Source of the DNA: Flavobacterium sufflavum
Lineage (GTDB): Bacteria > Bacteroidota > Bacteroidia > Flavobacteriales > Flavobacteriaceae
Length of the DNA: 64,000 bases
Direction: 5' to 3'
Assembly: GCF_004016525.1 (NCBI RefSeq)
Contig: NZ_SACJ01000002.1
Coordinates: forward strand, 310,001-374,000
Under the pieces are notes generated by a model that worked only from the letters and a program-made list of their open reading frames with translations, searched no databases and was not told the DNA's origin. Numbering within the stretch: position 1 is the stretch's first letter; every line of letters begins with the position of its first letter. Shown in pieces: positions 9,907-18,298 of this stretch. Position numbers and translations under genes: made by a program.

Positions 9907-12753
9907 TTAATGCGCTTCCAGCCAGTCTTTACCCATTCCTAAATCGACAACCAGGGGAACTTCCAGTTTAAAAGCATTTTCCATTTCGGCTTTAATCATT
10001 GGTTGGATTTTTTCTAATTCATCATTATGAACGTCAAACACAAGTTCATCATGTACCTGCAATAACATTTTAGATTTCCAGTTTTCGGCAATCAATTTAT
10101 TATGAATATTAATCATCGCAATTTTGATAATATCAGCTGCTGAACCTTGAATAGGGGCATTAACCGCATTACGTTCGGCACCGCCGCGAACAATAGCGTT
10201 TTGCGAATTGATGTCTTTTAAATACCTGCGACGACCTAAAACCGTTTGCACATAACCATGATCTCTCGCAAAATCAATTTGCTCATTAATATAAGACTTC
10301 AATCTTGGGTACGATTTGTAATAGGCTTCAATCAAATCAGCGCTTTCAGAACGGGAAAGATTGGTTTGATTCGAAAGACCAAAAGCCGAAACCCCATAGA
10401 TAATTCCGAAGTTTACTGTTTTAGCATGACTACGTTGTTCGCGGGTTACTTCTTCCAGAGGTACATTGAAAACCTTAGAAGCAGTTGATTTGTGAATGTC
10501 TTCGTTGTTTTGGAAAGCCTTAATCATGTTTTCTTCACCGCTTAGTGCTGCAATTACACGCAATTCTATTTGAGAGTAATCGGCAGAAACTAAGGTGTAA
10601 TTTTCATCACGGGCAATGAATGCTTTACGAATCAATCTACCTCTTTCGGTACGAATAGGGATGTTTTGTAAGTTCGGATTGTTAGAACTCAAACGTCCTG
10701 TTGCCGCAACGGTTTGCATATAATCGGTATGCACGCGTCCTGTTTTGGTGTCGACCTGGTTCGGTAAAGCGTCAATATAAGTGCTTTGTAATTTTACCAT
10801 TTGGCGCCATTCTAGAATATCACGTACAATTTCGTTGTCATTGGCTAAATAACTCAGGACTTCTTCGCCAGTAGCATATTGTCCAGTTTTTGTTTTCTTT
10901 TGTTTGGCACCGCCAATTTTCAATTTGTCAAATAAAATATCGCCGAGTTGTTTTGGCGAAGCCAAATTGAATTTTTCACCGGCAGTTTCGTATATTTTTT
11001 GTTCTAAAGCATTGCTTTCGGCAGCCATTTCCACTGACATGCTTTTCAGGAAAGGAACATCAAGTTTGATTCCTTCGGTTTCCATAGCCGCAAGGACAGG
11101 AACAAGCGGAATTTCGATTTCGTCAAATAGTTTTTGTGTTTCGGTTTTTTCCAGTTCTACGGCAAATAATTCCTTTAATTGAAAGGTAACATCAGCATCT
11201 TCGGCAGCATATTCTTTGATGTCTTCCAAAGCTACTTCGCGCATCGACTTTTGGTTTTTTCCTTTCTTGCCGATTAAATCTTCGATGGATTTAGGCGAAT
11301 ATTTCAAATAAGTCTCTGATAAAATATCCATATTATGACGCATATCAGGATTAATCAAATAATGCGCAATCATGGTATCGAATAATTTTCCGGCTACGCG
11401 AATGCCATAATTCGATAATATTTTTAAATCGTATTTGATGTTTTGACCAATTTTTTCAATGGTTTCATTTTCGAAAAACGGAATGAACTTTTCTGCCAAA
11501 GCTTTGGCCTCGTCCTGGTTTTCGGGAAAGGGAACATAGAATCCTTTTCCTTTTTCGTAAGAGAAAGACATTCCAACCAGTTCAGCATGTAAAGCATCTA
11601 AACCAGTAGTTTCGGTATCAAAGCAAACAGAAGTCTGTTTTTGTAAGTTTTGCAACAATAATCTAATGCCTAAATCGCCTTGAATAATTTGGTACGAATG
11701 CGGGGTGTTTTCCAGTGTACTGTAAAATTGATGATGAGTTACCTCAGTATCTTGCGCTGGAGTGGTAGCCGAAAACAAATCAAACTGGTCTTCGTTTTTA
11801 GGCTGTGGTTTTTTATATAGTTTCGCTTCGTCAACTGGAATTACTTCATTTTGGGGAGCTTGGGATGGATTTTTAAAAATAGCATCAAATTGCTCCGCCA
11901 TTCTTCTAAATTCGAGTTCGTTGAACAAAGCATCTGTTTTTTCTACATCAGGCTTTGAAAGTTCATAATCTTTTTCACAAAAAGTTACCGGGCAATCCAG
12001 TAGAATAGTTGCTAGTTTTTTTGATAGCAATCCCAGTTCGGCATTGGCTTCAATTTTGTCTTTGATGGCTCCTTTGAGTTGGTGGGTATTAGCCAATAAA
12101 TTTTCGATAGAGCCATATTCAGCAAGGAATTTTTTAGCTGTTTTTTCTCCCACACCCGGTAATCCAGGGATATTATCAGCAGAATCGCCCATCATTCCTA
12201 AGTAGTCAATAACCTGCTCCGGTCTTTCGATTTCAAATTTCTCCAAAACCTCAGGAATTCCCCAAATCTCGATTCCGTTACCCATACGGGCTGGTTTGTA
12301 CATGAAAATATTTTCCGAAACCAATTGGGCAAAATCTTTATCAGGTGTCATCATGTACACCTTGTAGTTTTGTTTTTCGGCTTGTTTGGCAATAGTTCCT
12401 ATCAAATCATCGGCTTCATAACCCGGCACTTCAATAATAGGAATATGCATAGCGTTCAACAAAGCCTGAATATAAGGAACGGCAATTTTGATGGCTTCGG
12501 GTGTTGCGTCACGATTGGCTTTGTATTCCGGGAACAATTCGTTGCGTAAATCACTACCGCCTTTGTCAAAAGCTACCGCCAAATGATCCGGTTTTTCACG
12601 CTTAATCACATCCATCAGTGAATTCATAAATCCCATAATGGCCGATGTATCCATGCCTTTAGAGTTGATTCTTGGATTTTTAATAAAGGCATAATAGCCT
12701 CTAAAAATTAAAGCATAGGCATCGAGTAGAAAAAGACGTTTTTGAGCTGACAT
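9907..12753 (-). CDS. polA: DNA polymerase I
   Basis: 948 residues with all three domains. The 5'-3' exonuclease (about 1-290) begins LFLLDAYALIFRGYYAF and contains YEADDLIGT and MGDSADNIPGLPGVGEKTA. The 3'-5' proofreading domain keeps its acidic residues: DTETTG, FDTMIAHYL and EDADVTFQL. The polymerase domain has motif A (SADYSQIELRV), motif B (RSHAKTVNFGIIYG) and motif C (QVHDELVFD). Proofreading therefore looks active, unlike in some polA proteins. It is a single gene; the region upstream (12754-12910) shows no obvious promoter match. A low-complexity word stretch (ATCTAAAATCCGAAATCTAAAA type) lies just after the stop. Confidence 0.98.
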   Translation of the reverse strand: MSAQKRLFLLDAYALIFRGYYAFIKNPRINSKGMDTSAIMGFMNSLMDVIKREKPDHLAVAFDKGGSDLRNELFPEYKANRDATPEAIKIAVPYIQALLNAMHIPIIEVPGYEADDLIGTIAKQAEKQNYKVYMMTPDKDFAQLVSENIFMYKPARMGNGIEIWGIPEVLEKFEIERPEQVIDYLGMMGDSADNIPGLPGVGEKTAKKFLAEYGSIENLLANTHQLKGAIKDKIEANAELGLLSKKLATILLDCPVTFCEKDYELSKPDVEKTDALFNELEFRRMAEQFDAIFKNPSQAPQNEVIPVDEAKLYKKPQPKNEDQFDLFSATTPAQDTEVTHHQFYSTLENTPHSYQIIQGDLGIRLLLQNLQKQTSVCFDTETTGLDALHAELVGMSFSYEKGKGFYVPFPENQDEAKALAEKFIPFFENETIEKIGQNIKYDLKILSNYGIRVAGKLFDTMIAHYLINPDMRHNMDILSETYLKYSPKSIEDLIGKKGKNQKSMREVALEDIKEYAAEDADVTFQLKELFAVELEKTETQKLFDEIEIPLVPVLAAMETEGIKLDVPFLKSMSVEMAAESNALEQKIYETAGEKFNLASPKQLGDILFDKLKIGGAKQKKTKTGQYATGEEVLSYLANDNEIVRDILEWRQMVKLQSTYIDALPNQVDTKTGRVHTDYMQTVAATGRLSSNNPNLQNIPIRTERGRLIRKAFIARDENYTLVSADYSQIELRVIAALSGEENMIKAFQNNEDIHKSTASKVFNVPLEEVTREQRSHAKTVNFGIIYGVSAFGLSNQTNLSRSESADLIEAYYKSYPRLKSYINEQIDFARDHGYVQTVLGRRRYLKDINSQNAIVRGGAERNAVNAPIQGSAADIIKIAMINIHNKLIAENWKSKMLLQVHDELVFDVHNDELEKIQPMIKAEMENAFKLEVPLVVDLGMGKDWLEAH

Positions 12754-12910
12754 ATAAAAGAAATTAGTCCGTAAAAATAGACAATTGACTTTTAAAAATG
12801 AATTTGTTACTGAAATTTATAATTGTAAATGGAGGAACCTTATGGCTTTTTGAAAAAATTAAAAGCTGAATTAGTTAATGCAAAGTTAATTTTTGGAGAT
12901 GGAGAGCAAT
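12754..12910. other. Gene-free stretch between polA and the small-protein promoters
   Basis: AT-rich DNA with no ORF of note, no tRNA and no strong hairpin. It must hold the polA promoter on the minus strand, but only a partial -7 box was seen. Confidence 0.5.
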
Positions 12911-12945
12911 CTTCATTTTAGCTTCATTTTACCAAAATACATTTG
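12911..12945 (+). promoter_or_regulatory. Upstream direct-repeat promoter (copy 1)
   Basis: Two 11-bp direct repeats, CTTCATTTTAG and CTTCATTTTAC (12911-12932), are followed five bases later by TACATTTG (12938-12945), an exact -7 box. There is no TTG -33 element; the repeats take its place, as PhoB-like regulators do. The about 100 bases after it contain no gene, so it may be a duplicated remnant or drive a short RNA. Confidence 0.65.
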
Positions 12946-13054
12946 ACCTGTAAATAAGCAGATAAGTTTTTGTAAAGGTTGAAAATTCGAAACGAATTAG
13001 CCTTAAATAACGAAGTTGTTAATTAAAACTTAAGGTTTGAATCAGGGATAAAAA

Positions 13055-13089
13055 CTTCATTTTGGCTTCATTTCACCAGAGTAAATTTG
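13055..13089 (+). promoter_or_regulatory. Direct-repeat promoter of the small-protein array (copy 2)
   Basis: Same architecture as the copy 144 bp upstream: CTTCATTTTGG and CTTCATTTCAC (13055-13076), then TAAATTTG (13082-13089). The distance from repeat to -7 box is identical (27 nt start to start). An 11-bp repeat period is typical of OmpR/PhoB-family binding sites, and an OmpR-family regulator is encoded at 14153. It lies 36 nt before the first small gene. Confidence 0.7.
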
Positions 13090-13124
13090 AACTATAAATA
13101 ACAATAACATAAAAAATTAAAGTC

Positions 13125-13328
13125 ATGAAAAATTTAGCATTAGCATTAGTAGCCGTATTTGGAACAAGCGTTTTAGCAACAGCAGCACCAATACAAACCA
13201 AACAAGCCACTCCTGTAAAAGAGGTTACAATGGCAAAACCAGCGACCCACAAAGCGAAAAAAGCTAAAAAAACAGCTGCTAAGGTGGAAGCAAAAACAGA
13301 AGCACCAAAAGCAGAAGCAAAAAAATAA
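13125..13328 (+). CDS. Small exported Lys/Ala-rich protein, tandem copy 1
   Basis: 67 residues. A signal peptide (MKNLALALVAVFGTSVLATA, cleavage near Ala-Ala-Pro) is followed by a mature part of about 46 residues with 13 lysines, many alanines, some Glu and one His, and no cysteine. The composition and the HKAKKAKK-type blocks recall the enterobacterial acid-shock protein Asr, but there is no alignable motif, so this is only an analogy. It is the first gene of a four-paralogue array that starts 36 nt after a direct-repeat promoter and ends before a two-component system. Likely a periplasmic or surface basic polypeptide that could buffer charge or bind anionic polymers; function unknown. Confidence 0.8.
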   Translation: MKNLALALVAVFGTSVLATAAPIQTKQATPVKEVTMAKPATHKAKKAKKTAAKVEAKTEAPKAEAKK

Positions 13329-13352
13329 ATAATAACATAAAAAATTAAAGTC

Positions 13353-13556
13353 ATGAAAAATTTAGCATTAGCATTAGTAGCCGTATTTGGAACAAGCGTT
13401 TTAGCAACAGCAGCACCAATACAAACCAAACAAGCCACTCCTGTAAAAGAGGTTACAATGGCAAAACCAGCGACCCACAAAGCGAAAAAAGCTAAAAAAA
13501 CAGCTGCTAAGGTGGAAGCAAAAACAGAAGCACCAAAAGCAGAAGCAAAAAAATAA
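13353..13556 (+). CDS. Small exported Lys/Ala-rich protein, tandem copy 2
   Basis: Identical in DNA and protein to copy 1 as far as I can read, including the 24-nt spacer with AAATTAAAGTC before the ATG. Retention of an intact frame, signal peptide and leader in each unit suggests that gene dosage is useful. No separate promoter lies between the copies, so it is probably translated from the same polycistronic message. Confidence 0.8.
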   Translation: MKNLALALVAVFGTSVLATAAPIQTKQATPVKEVTMAKPATHKAKKAKKTAAKVEAKTEAPKAEAKK

Positions 13557-13580
13557 ATAATAACATAAAAAATTAAAGTC

Positions 13581-13784
13581 ATGAAAAATTTAGCATTAGC
13601 ATTAGTAGCCGTATTTGGAGCAAGCGTTTTAGCAACAGCAGCACCAATACAAACTAAACAAGCCACTCCTGTAAAAGAGGTTACAATGGCAAAACCAGCG
13701 ACCCACAAAGCGAAAAAAGCTAAAAAAACAGCTGCTAAGGTGGAAACAAAAACAGAAGCACCAAAAGCAGAAGCAAAAAAATAA
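13581..13784 (+). CDS. Small exported Lys/Ala-rich protein, tandem copy 3
   Basis: Same 67-residue product with two amino-acid changes relative to copies 1 and 2: T14A in the signal peptide (GASV for GTSV) and A57T in the tail (VETKTEA for VEAKTEA), plus one silent change. It is the last of the perfect 228-bp units; the downstream spacer then diverges (TTCATCTTAT) before the fourth paralogue. Confidence 0.8.
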   Translation: MKNLALALVAVFGASVLATAAPIQTKQATPVKEVTMAKPATHKAKKAKKTAAKVETKTEAPKAEAKK

Positions 13785-13809
13785 ATTCATCTTATAAAAA
13801 ACTAAAGTC

Positions 13810-14010
13810 ATGAAAAAATTAGTATTATTATCCGTAGTTCTATTAGGGACAACTGTGTTAGCAACAGCAGCACCACTACCTAAAAAAGCATCAGCTGCTA
13901 AAGAAGTAACTGTTGTAAAAAAACATAAACACAAAAGCAAAGAAGAACGTAAAGCTGCAAAAGCTGCAAAAATGGAGTCTAAAACAGTAGCAACGAAAGG
14001 AGCAAAATAG
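13810..14010 (+). CDS. Diverged fourth paralogue of the small exported basic protein
   Basis: 66 residues with the same plan: signal peptide MKKLVLLSVVLLGTTVLATA, then APLPKK and a basic tail with KKHKHKSKEERK. It shares the VLATAAP cleavage region and the KEVT motif with the tandem copies but is otherwise diverged and more His- and Arg-rich. It starts 25 nt after copy 3 with the same AAAGTC leader, and an intrinsic terminator follows at 14044-14083. The three recent copies and this older one form one transcription unit in front of the regulator genes. Function unknown. Confidence 0.8.
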   Translation: MKKLVLLSVVLLGTTVLATAAPLPKKASAAKEVTVVKKHKHKSKEERKAAKAAKMESKTVATKGAK

Positions 14011-14043
14011 ACAAGTTAATTTTGGTTAAAGACAGCATCTAAC

Positions 14044-14083
14044 TAAAGCTGGTAAAGAAATTTATCAGCTTTATTGTTTTTAA
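14044..14083 (+). terminator. Intrinsic terminator after the small-protein array
   Basis: AAAGCTGGTAAA pairs with TTTATCAGCTTT (one G-T pair) around GAAA, followed by ATTGTTTTT. It separates the array from the two-component genes. Confidence 0.75.
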
Positions 14084-14152
14084 TTGGTTTAATAAAATTT
14101 ATAAAATGTTTTTCAAAATTCATTACATTTAAATTAAATAAGACGAAGGTTT

Positions 14153-14827
14153 ATGAATATTCTAATAGTCGAAGACAATCAGGAATTAGCTAATGAAGTT
14201 CGGGATTTTTTAAGCAGAAATGGTTATCTCTGTACCCTTGCTAAAAATTGTGAGCAGGCTTTAGATGCGTTTGCAGGAACCGATTATGATGCCATGTTAT
14301 TGGATTTAGGATTGCCTGATGGTGACGGATTTGAGGTTTTAAAAGAGGTCAGAAAGTCAAAGTCAAAAATTGCCGTGATTGTAATTACTGCCCGTGGAGA
14401 AATAGACGACAGGGTGAACGGATTGGAATTAGGTGCCGATGATTATTTGACAAAACCATTTGCCTTAACCGAGTTGAATGCGCGATTGTTTGCCGTTATC
14501 AGACGTTTGCATGGTTTTGTTCTGAATGAATTGGAAATACATGGATTCAAGCTTCAGCTTCAGGATTATAAAGTAAGTTATCAGGGAAATACAATTAGTT
14601 TGACTAAAAAGGAGTTTGATATTTTTCAATATCTGGTACTCAATAAAAATAGAGTTATTACACGTTTACAGTTGACGGAACATATTTGGGGAGATGTTTT
14701 AGAGCTAAACTCTGATTCTAATTTTATAGATGTTCATGTGCGTAATTTGCGAAAAAAACTGGATAAATTTGTTTCAATACCTTGGTTTGAAACGGTTCGG
14801 AATGTGGGTTATTGTATCAATTCATAA
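14153..14827 (+). CDS. OmpR-family response regulator
   Basis: 224 residues. The receiver domain (1-115) has the acidic pair E7/D8, phospho-acceptor D51 (MLLDLGLPDGDG), T79 and K101 (LTKPF). The C-terminal winged helix (about 125-222) contains LTKKEFDIFQYL and the recognition region NFIDVHVRNLRKKL. The stop is followed 3 nt later by the kinase start, so the two form a classic pair. The only sites of 11-bp direct-repeat type nearby are in front of the small-protein array, making that array the likeliest target (inference). Confidence 0.95.
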   Translation: MNILIVEDNQELANEVRDFLSRNGYLCTLAKNCEQALDAFAGTDYDAMLLDLGLPDGDGFEVLKEVRKSKSKIAVIVITARGEIDDRVNGLELGADDYLTKPFALTELNARLFAVIRRLHGFVLNELEIHGFKLQLQDYKVSYQGNTISLTKKEFDIFQYLVLNKNRVITRLQLTEHIWGDVLELNSDSNFIDVHVRNLRKKLDKFVSIPWFETVRNVGYCINS

Positions 14828-14830
14828 GCA

Positions 14831-16165
14831 ATGAAAATTAAGAGCCAATTAATAATTTTTAACCTGATAACCCGATTATTAGTAATTCTGGTTTTTTGGT
14901 TAGTATTACCCATTTTAGTCCAAAAAGTAGTTTACAAAAAGATTGATAAAAGCTTAGTTGAAAAGAAACAAAAATTCTTAGAGCATTTAGATAAAGAAGA
15001 AATAAATGATTTTATTCTTCGAAATGATACCACCGAAACCTATGCTAGTTTTTCTACCTTGCATAGTGAGTTTCTCCAATTGTCTCGAAAACCAACTGAT
15101 TTTCATCAAAATAAAACGGTTTTTGTGGATGAATATCGAATTATTGAAGGAGAGCAGGACAATTACCGAATTTTAAGATACCAGTTTTTATATGAGAAAA
15201 CAGCTTACGAACTCGAAATAGGAAATAGCCTGGGAGAAATTCAGGATTTGACTTTTATTATCAAGCTCTTTGTGTTGGTGGTACTCATCATTATTTTGGT
15301 TGTTACTTTTGTGATGGATACTTTTTATATCGAATATTTGTTAAAACCATTTTATAAAATTATCGATACTAAAATTAGGCGTGTCAATGAACCCGATACT
15401 TTTGACCATACTCCCATTAATTCGACATCTTCTGATTTTAGGGAATTGGATACGGTTTTAAACCAAATGATGAACCGAATAAGCGAGCTTTTTAAAATGG
15501 AAAAACAGTTTATTGCCAATGTTTCCCACGAACTTTTAACACCTATTGCATTACTTCAAAACAAATTTGAAAACCTCATTCAAAACGAATCATTAAATGA
15601 CAACGCAGTCGATAAAATAGCCAGCTCATTGCGGACTTTGGATATGCTCAAGAAAGTGATTAATAATTTATTGCTTATTTCTAGAATTGAAAATCATCAA
15701 TATGAATCGAATGAGAAGGTAAATTTACAGGAATTGTTAGATGACTTGTGCGAAGATCTTACAGACCGTATCGATGAGAAAAAGATAGATTTGAAAATGA
15801 ATCTTCAGCATCAGTTTGAGTTTATTGGAAATAAAACCCTGATCCATATTCTGCTGTATAATCTAATGGTAAATGCCATAAAATACAACAAAGAAAATGG
15901 CAGTATTGTTGTAACTGACGGCTTTGACGAGACGGATTATTTTTTATCGATTTCCGATACCGGAATTGGAATGAATGAAAATCAGGTAAGTCATATATTC
16001 AATCGATTTACACGAATAAATGCCAACGAGGATGGAAACGGTTTAGGATTAGCCATTGTGAGAAGCATTGCGCTTTTTCACCAAATAAAAATTGAAGTGA
16101 ATTCAAAACTTGGCGAAGGCACTATTTTTTTATTGCATTTTCCAGTTAAGGAAAATTTCTATTAA
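14831..16165 (+). CDS. Sensor histidine kinase
   Basis: 444 residues. Transmembrane segment 1 is at about 9-31, a periplasmic sensor of about 105 residues follows, and segment 2 is at about 142-166. A linker leads to the HisKA domain with phospho-accepting H233 in NVSHELLTP, and a HATPase domain with N-box N344/N348 (NLMVNAIKYN), G1 box DTGIGMN at 376 and G2 box GNGLGLAIV at 402. All catalytic boxes are intact. The periplasmic domain has many charged residues but no recognised fold. The ligand is unknown; given the basic exported proteins next to it, an envelope-stress, pH or polyanion signal is possible. Confidence 0.94.
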   Translation: MKIKSQLIIFNLITRLLVILVFWLVLPILVQKVVYKKIDKSLVEKKQKFLEHLDKEEINDFILRNDTTETYASFSTLHSEFLQLSRKPTDFHQNKTVFVDEYRIIEGEQDNYRILRYQFLYEKTAYELEIGNSLGEIQDLTFIIKLFVLVVLIIILVVTFVMDTFYIEYLLKPFYKIIDTKIRRVNEPDTFDHTPINSTSSDFRELDTVLNQMMNRISELFKMEKQFIANVSHELLTPIALLQNKFENLIQNESLNDNAVDKIASSLRTLDMLKKVINNLLLISRIENHQYESNEKVNLQELLDDLCEDLTDRIDEKKIDLKMNLQHQFEFIGNKTLIHILLYNLMVNAIKYNKENGSIVVTDGFDETDYFLSISDTGIGMNENQVSHIFNRFTRINANEDGNGLGLAIVRSIALFHQIKIEVNSKLGEGTIFLLHFPVKENFY

Positions 16166-16258
16166 GAACTGTGTTACAGATACTTTGTTTTTTTCAGGAA
16201 AGTAGGTTGTGGATGCAATCGAGCGTTAGATGTTATAGTGACGGGCAATAGTGAGGAA

Positions 16259-17176
16259 TTATTTTGAATCAAGATATTTTTGCCCTTCAGGCGTAATAAT
16301 AGTTAATCCTTTAATGTCATAGTCGATTACTAATTTAACTGTGTATTTTGTCACTTTTACATGTCCATCTTCGTCAATTTTGCGATTTTGAACTAGTAAT
16401 GTGTTAATTACTACTTTATTATTTAATGGGATTTCTCCATTTTGTATCATCGTTTTGAAAGTATTATCGAGCATTTCAAAGTTTATGATGTCTTTGTTTA
16501 GAAAACCTTTCCAATAGAATTTTCCGGGTTTTAATACTGGTGAAATGAGATCGATTTTTACTTCATTAGGTTCTGTTTCAGGAAGATCATCAGTTAGTAA
16601 CGTAAAATTATAAAACTGTCCTCTTTGGACCTCTCTGTCTGTTCCAATTGGAGAATCATTATAAAGTCTTTGTGTTGAGATTTTATTAATGCGTTTATAA
16701 GAGGAAACTTTTTTATAAAAATTTGATCTTCGCCAAGTGATTTTATAATTTACGGCTAAATATTCTACTACTTTTTTAATTAGTTCTTCATTTAAATCTT
16801 CTTCTTGTAAACTTTTTAGGTGCAATTCTTTTAATTCTGCTTTTTTTAATTCATTATCTAACTCTAAATTTTCTATTTGAAGTTGAGTTAATTTTTTGTT
16901 TTCAACTGGAATTCGAGAGATAAGTAACGTTATTACGCTTACGATTAATGATATTTGGCTACCATTATCGCCAAGGAATTTCCATATTTCGATAAATCCA
17001 CCTTCTTTAGGTGGTTCACTTTGCACAAGTATTTTTAAATCTAAGCTTTTTGCTATTTCATAATATAAGTTTAGAAGTTCTTTTTCGCATTCATTGCGTA
17101 CTAATGCTTCAAAACCATGTGAAGTATCAGAGAAGTAATAATGAACTTGTATTTGATTTGCTTTGGATATACTCAT
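16259..17176 (-). CDS. Uncharacterised protein with one membrane segment, coiled coil and conserved C-terminal domain
   Basis: 305 residues, not recognised by name. Order of parts: a soluble N-terminal alpha/beta domain (1-70; HYYFSDTSHGFEALVRNECE), one hydrophobic segment at about 73-91 (SQISLIVSVITLLISRIPV), a charged coiled coil (93-130, Leu/Glu/Lys rich), and a C-terminal beta-rich domain (about 165-300) with ISPVLKPGKFYWKGF and a segment resembling a substrate-binding fold. Proteins of this plan are, to my memory, common unnamed accessory genes in bacterial islands. It sits next to a DUF2971-like gene on the same strand, between core genes. It might be part of a defence or stress module, but nothing in the sequence proves it. 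Confidence 0.6.
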   Translation of the reverse strand: MSISKANQIQVHYYFSDTSHGFEALVRNECEKELLNLYYEIAKSLDLKILVQSEPPKEGGFIEIWKFLGDNGSQISLIVSVITLLISRIPVENKKLTQLQIENLELDNELKKAELKELHLKSLQEEDLNEELIKKVVEYLAVNYKITWRRSNFYKKVSSYKRINKISTQRLYNDSPIGTDREVQRGQFYNFTLLTDDLPETEPNEVKIDLISPVLKPGKFYWKGFLNKDIINFEMLDNTFKTMIQNGEIPLNNKVVINTLLVQNRKIDEDGHVKVTKYTVKLVIDYDIKGLTIITPEGQKYLDSK

Positions 17177-17283
17177 TACGTGATTTTTTGTGAGGTAATA
17201 TAGTCATTTTTCATTTATTTGCGAGCAATGTTTTACAAGAAACTAGGTGCTAAATACAATCAAGAAGCTAGATTCGGGATTAT

Positions 17284-18111
17284 TTATGTAAAAATATTTA
17301 CTATTGAACTTTCTATCTTAGTGTCAATATTAAATTGATTCAATGTCCATTGTACAGTATCTCTAAACCATAAAGAAGCTTCAGGAGAAAGTTTGATGCC
17401 TTTTATGAAGCTATTATAATTTTTTATTTCAAGTCTAATACCAGGCAAATATGGTTCATTTTCAATTTCATGTTTTCTTATGACTAATCTTATTTCTTTT
17501 TCAAATGAATAAGGGTGTTGTTTAAAGAAAAATGACTCAAATAAAAATACTTCTGGGGCATCAATTTTGGTTCCGAGTATTTCTCTGTTATGAAATAAGG
17601 GGACTTCATTATATTTAAGATCCCATTCGCCTCTTTTAACATATTTTACAAGTCCCATTTTTGCAATAAATGAATTGTCGATAAATTGTTCGTTTGCAAA
17701 ATATATTTTGCTTAATTCATATCCATCAGTTGTTATCATTACACTATTTGGATTAGCTCCATAATATTTCCACATTGCTATGGATTCACTGGTTTCATTA
17801 TACCAACAACTTACAAAAGTTTTACTTTTATAATGTTCAATTAATTCTGATTTTGAAGTTACATCACCATCGTATTCAGGGAAACATTTAAAAATTCCAG
17901 TTTTTTCTAATTCATTTGTTTTTATTTTTAGAAAGCCTTCTTTTAAAAGAACATAACCTTCAGAATTGTCTTCGAATAAAGTTGCATTAGGAATAAATAG
18001 TCCTTTTGTCATGAAATCAATGAACTTATCAAAAGAGATAAATCTAGAGAATTTGTATCCTTGAAGTATACCTATTTGTTCTTCGTTGAAGTATGGAAAA
18101 TCTTTGTTCAT
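17284..18111 (-). CDS. DUF2971-like protein
   Basis: 275 residues. The central motif VSCWYNETSESIAMWKYYG followed by NSVMITTDGYEL matches the DUF2971 pattern (SCWt...es..MW..Y......V.i.t). The N-terminal part reads YKFSRFISFDKFIDFMTKG and LFIPNATLFEDNSEG, also typical (residues near the start that read Y+f.s....l..il....l.fs.p..fnDp). There is no signal peptide. DUF2971 proteins have no established activity but recur near phage-defence and toxin genes. It lies 107 nt upstream of the TM/coiled-coil gene on the same strand, so they may be expressed together. Confidence 0.65.
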   Translation of the reverse strand: MNKDFPYFNEEQIGILQGYKFSRFISFDKFIDFMTKGLFIPNATLFEDNSEGYVLLKEGFLKIKTNELEKTGIFKCFPEYDGDVTSKSELIEHYKSKTFVSCWYNETSESIAMWKYYGANPNSVMITTDGYELSKIYFANEQFIDNSFIAKMGLVKYVKRGEWDLKYNEVPLFHNREILGTKIDAPEVFLFESFFFKQHPYSFEKEIRLVIRKHEIENEPYLPGIRLEIKNYNSFIKGIKLSPEASLWFRDTVQWTLNQFNIDTKIESSIVNIFT

Positions 18112-18298
18112 TTAACTATGGAGTGTTTTTAGAATGTTCAGTTTTGCAATACTTGCTACTAACTTATATAAAGTCGAAAAGAATTTTCGTTTAGATACTC
18201 AAAATCGGTTAATTTCGGAGTTTTATCGTGCTTTATATTTTTTCAAATATATTAAAATATTCTTACAAATTTTATTGTAAAATTGAGTCGTTCTTTTT
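18112..18298. other. AT-rich gene-free stretch
   Basis: No gene, RNA or strong hairpin seen; it leads into the palindromic repeat at 18299. Any promoter for the DUF2971-like gene would lie here on the minus strand. Confidence 0.5.

Larger units (their letters stand above)
13103..13786 (+). repeat. Three tandem 228-bp gene-sized repeats
   Basis: Exactly three head-to-tail 228-bp units, each with one complete small gene and its 24-nt leader. Units 1 and 2 read as identical; unit 3 differs at three positions in the coding part that I could see. This indicates recent amplification or gene conversion, and makes the locus prone to copy-number change and assembly error. Confidence 0.95.

Noticed and set aside
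13073..13708. Long minus-strand open frame (211 codons) with repeated hydrophobic blocks
   Set aside because: It is the complement of the three tandem small genes; its apparent repeats and membrane-like segments come from Lys/Ala codons read backwards.
13103..13786. Tandem repeats as a possible CRISPR array
   Set aside because: Units are 228 bp, contiguous and coding, with no spacer variation.
16215..16235. GCGTTAGAT sequence resembling the end of an integron attC site
   Set aside because: No matching partner core at a suitable distance, no integrase, and no similar site after the neighbouring gene.
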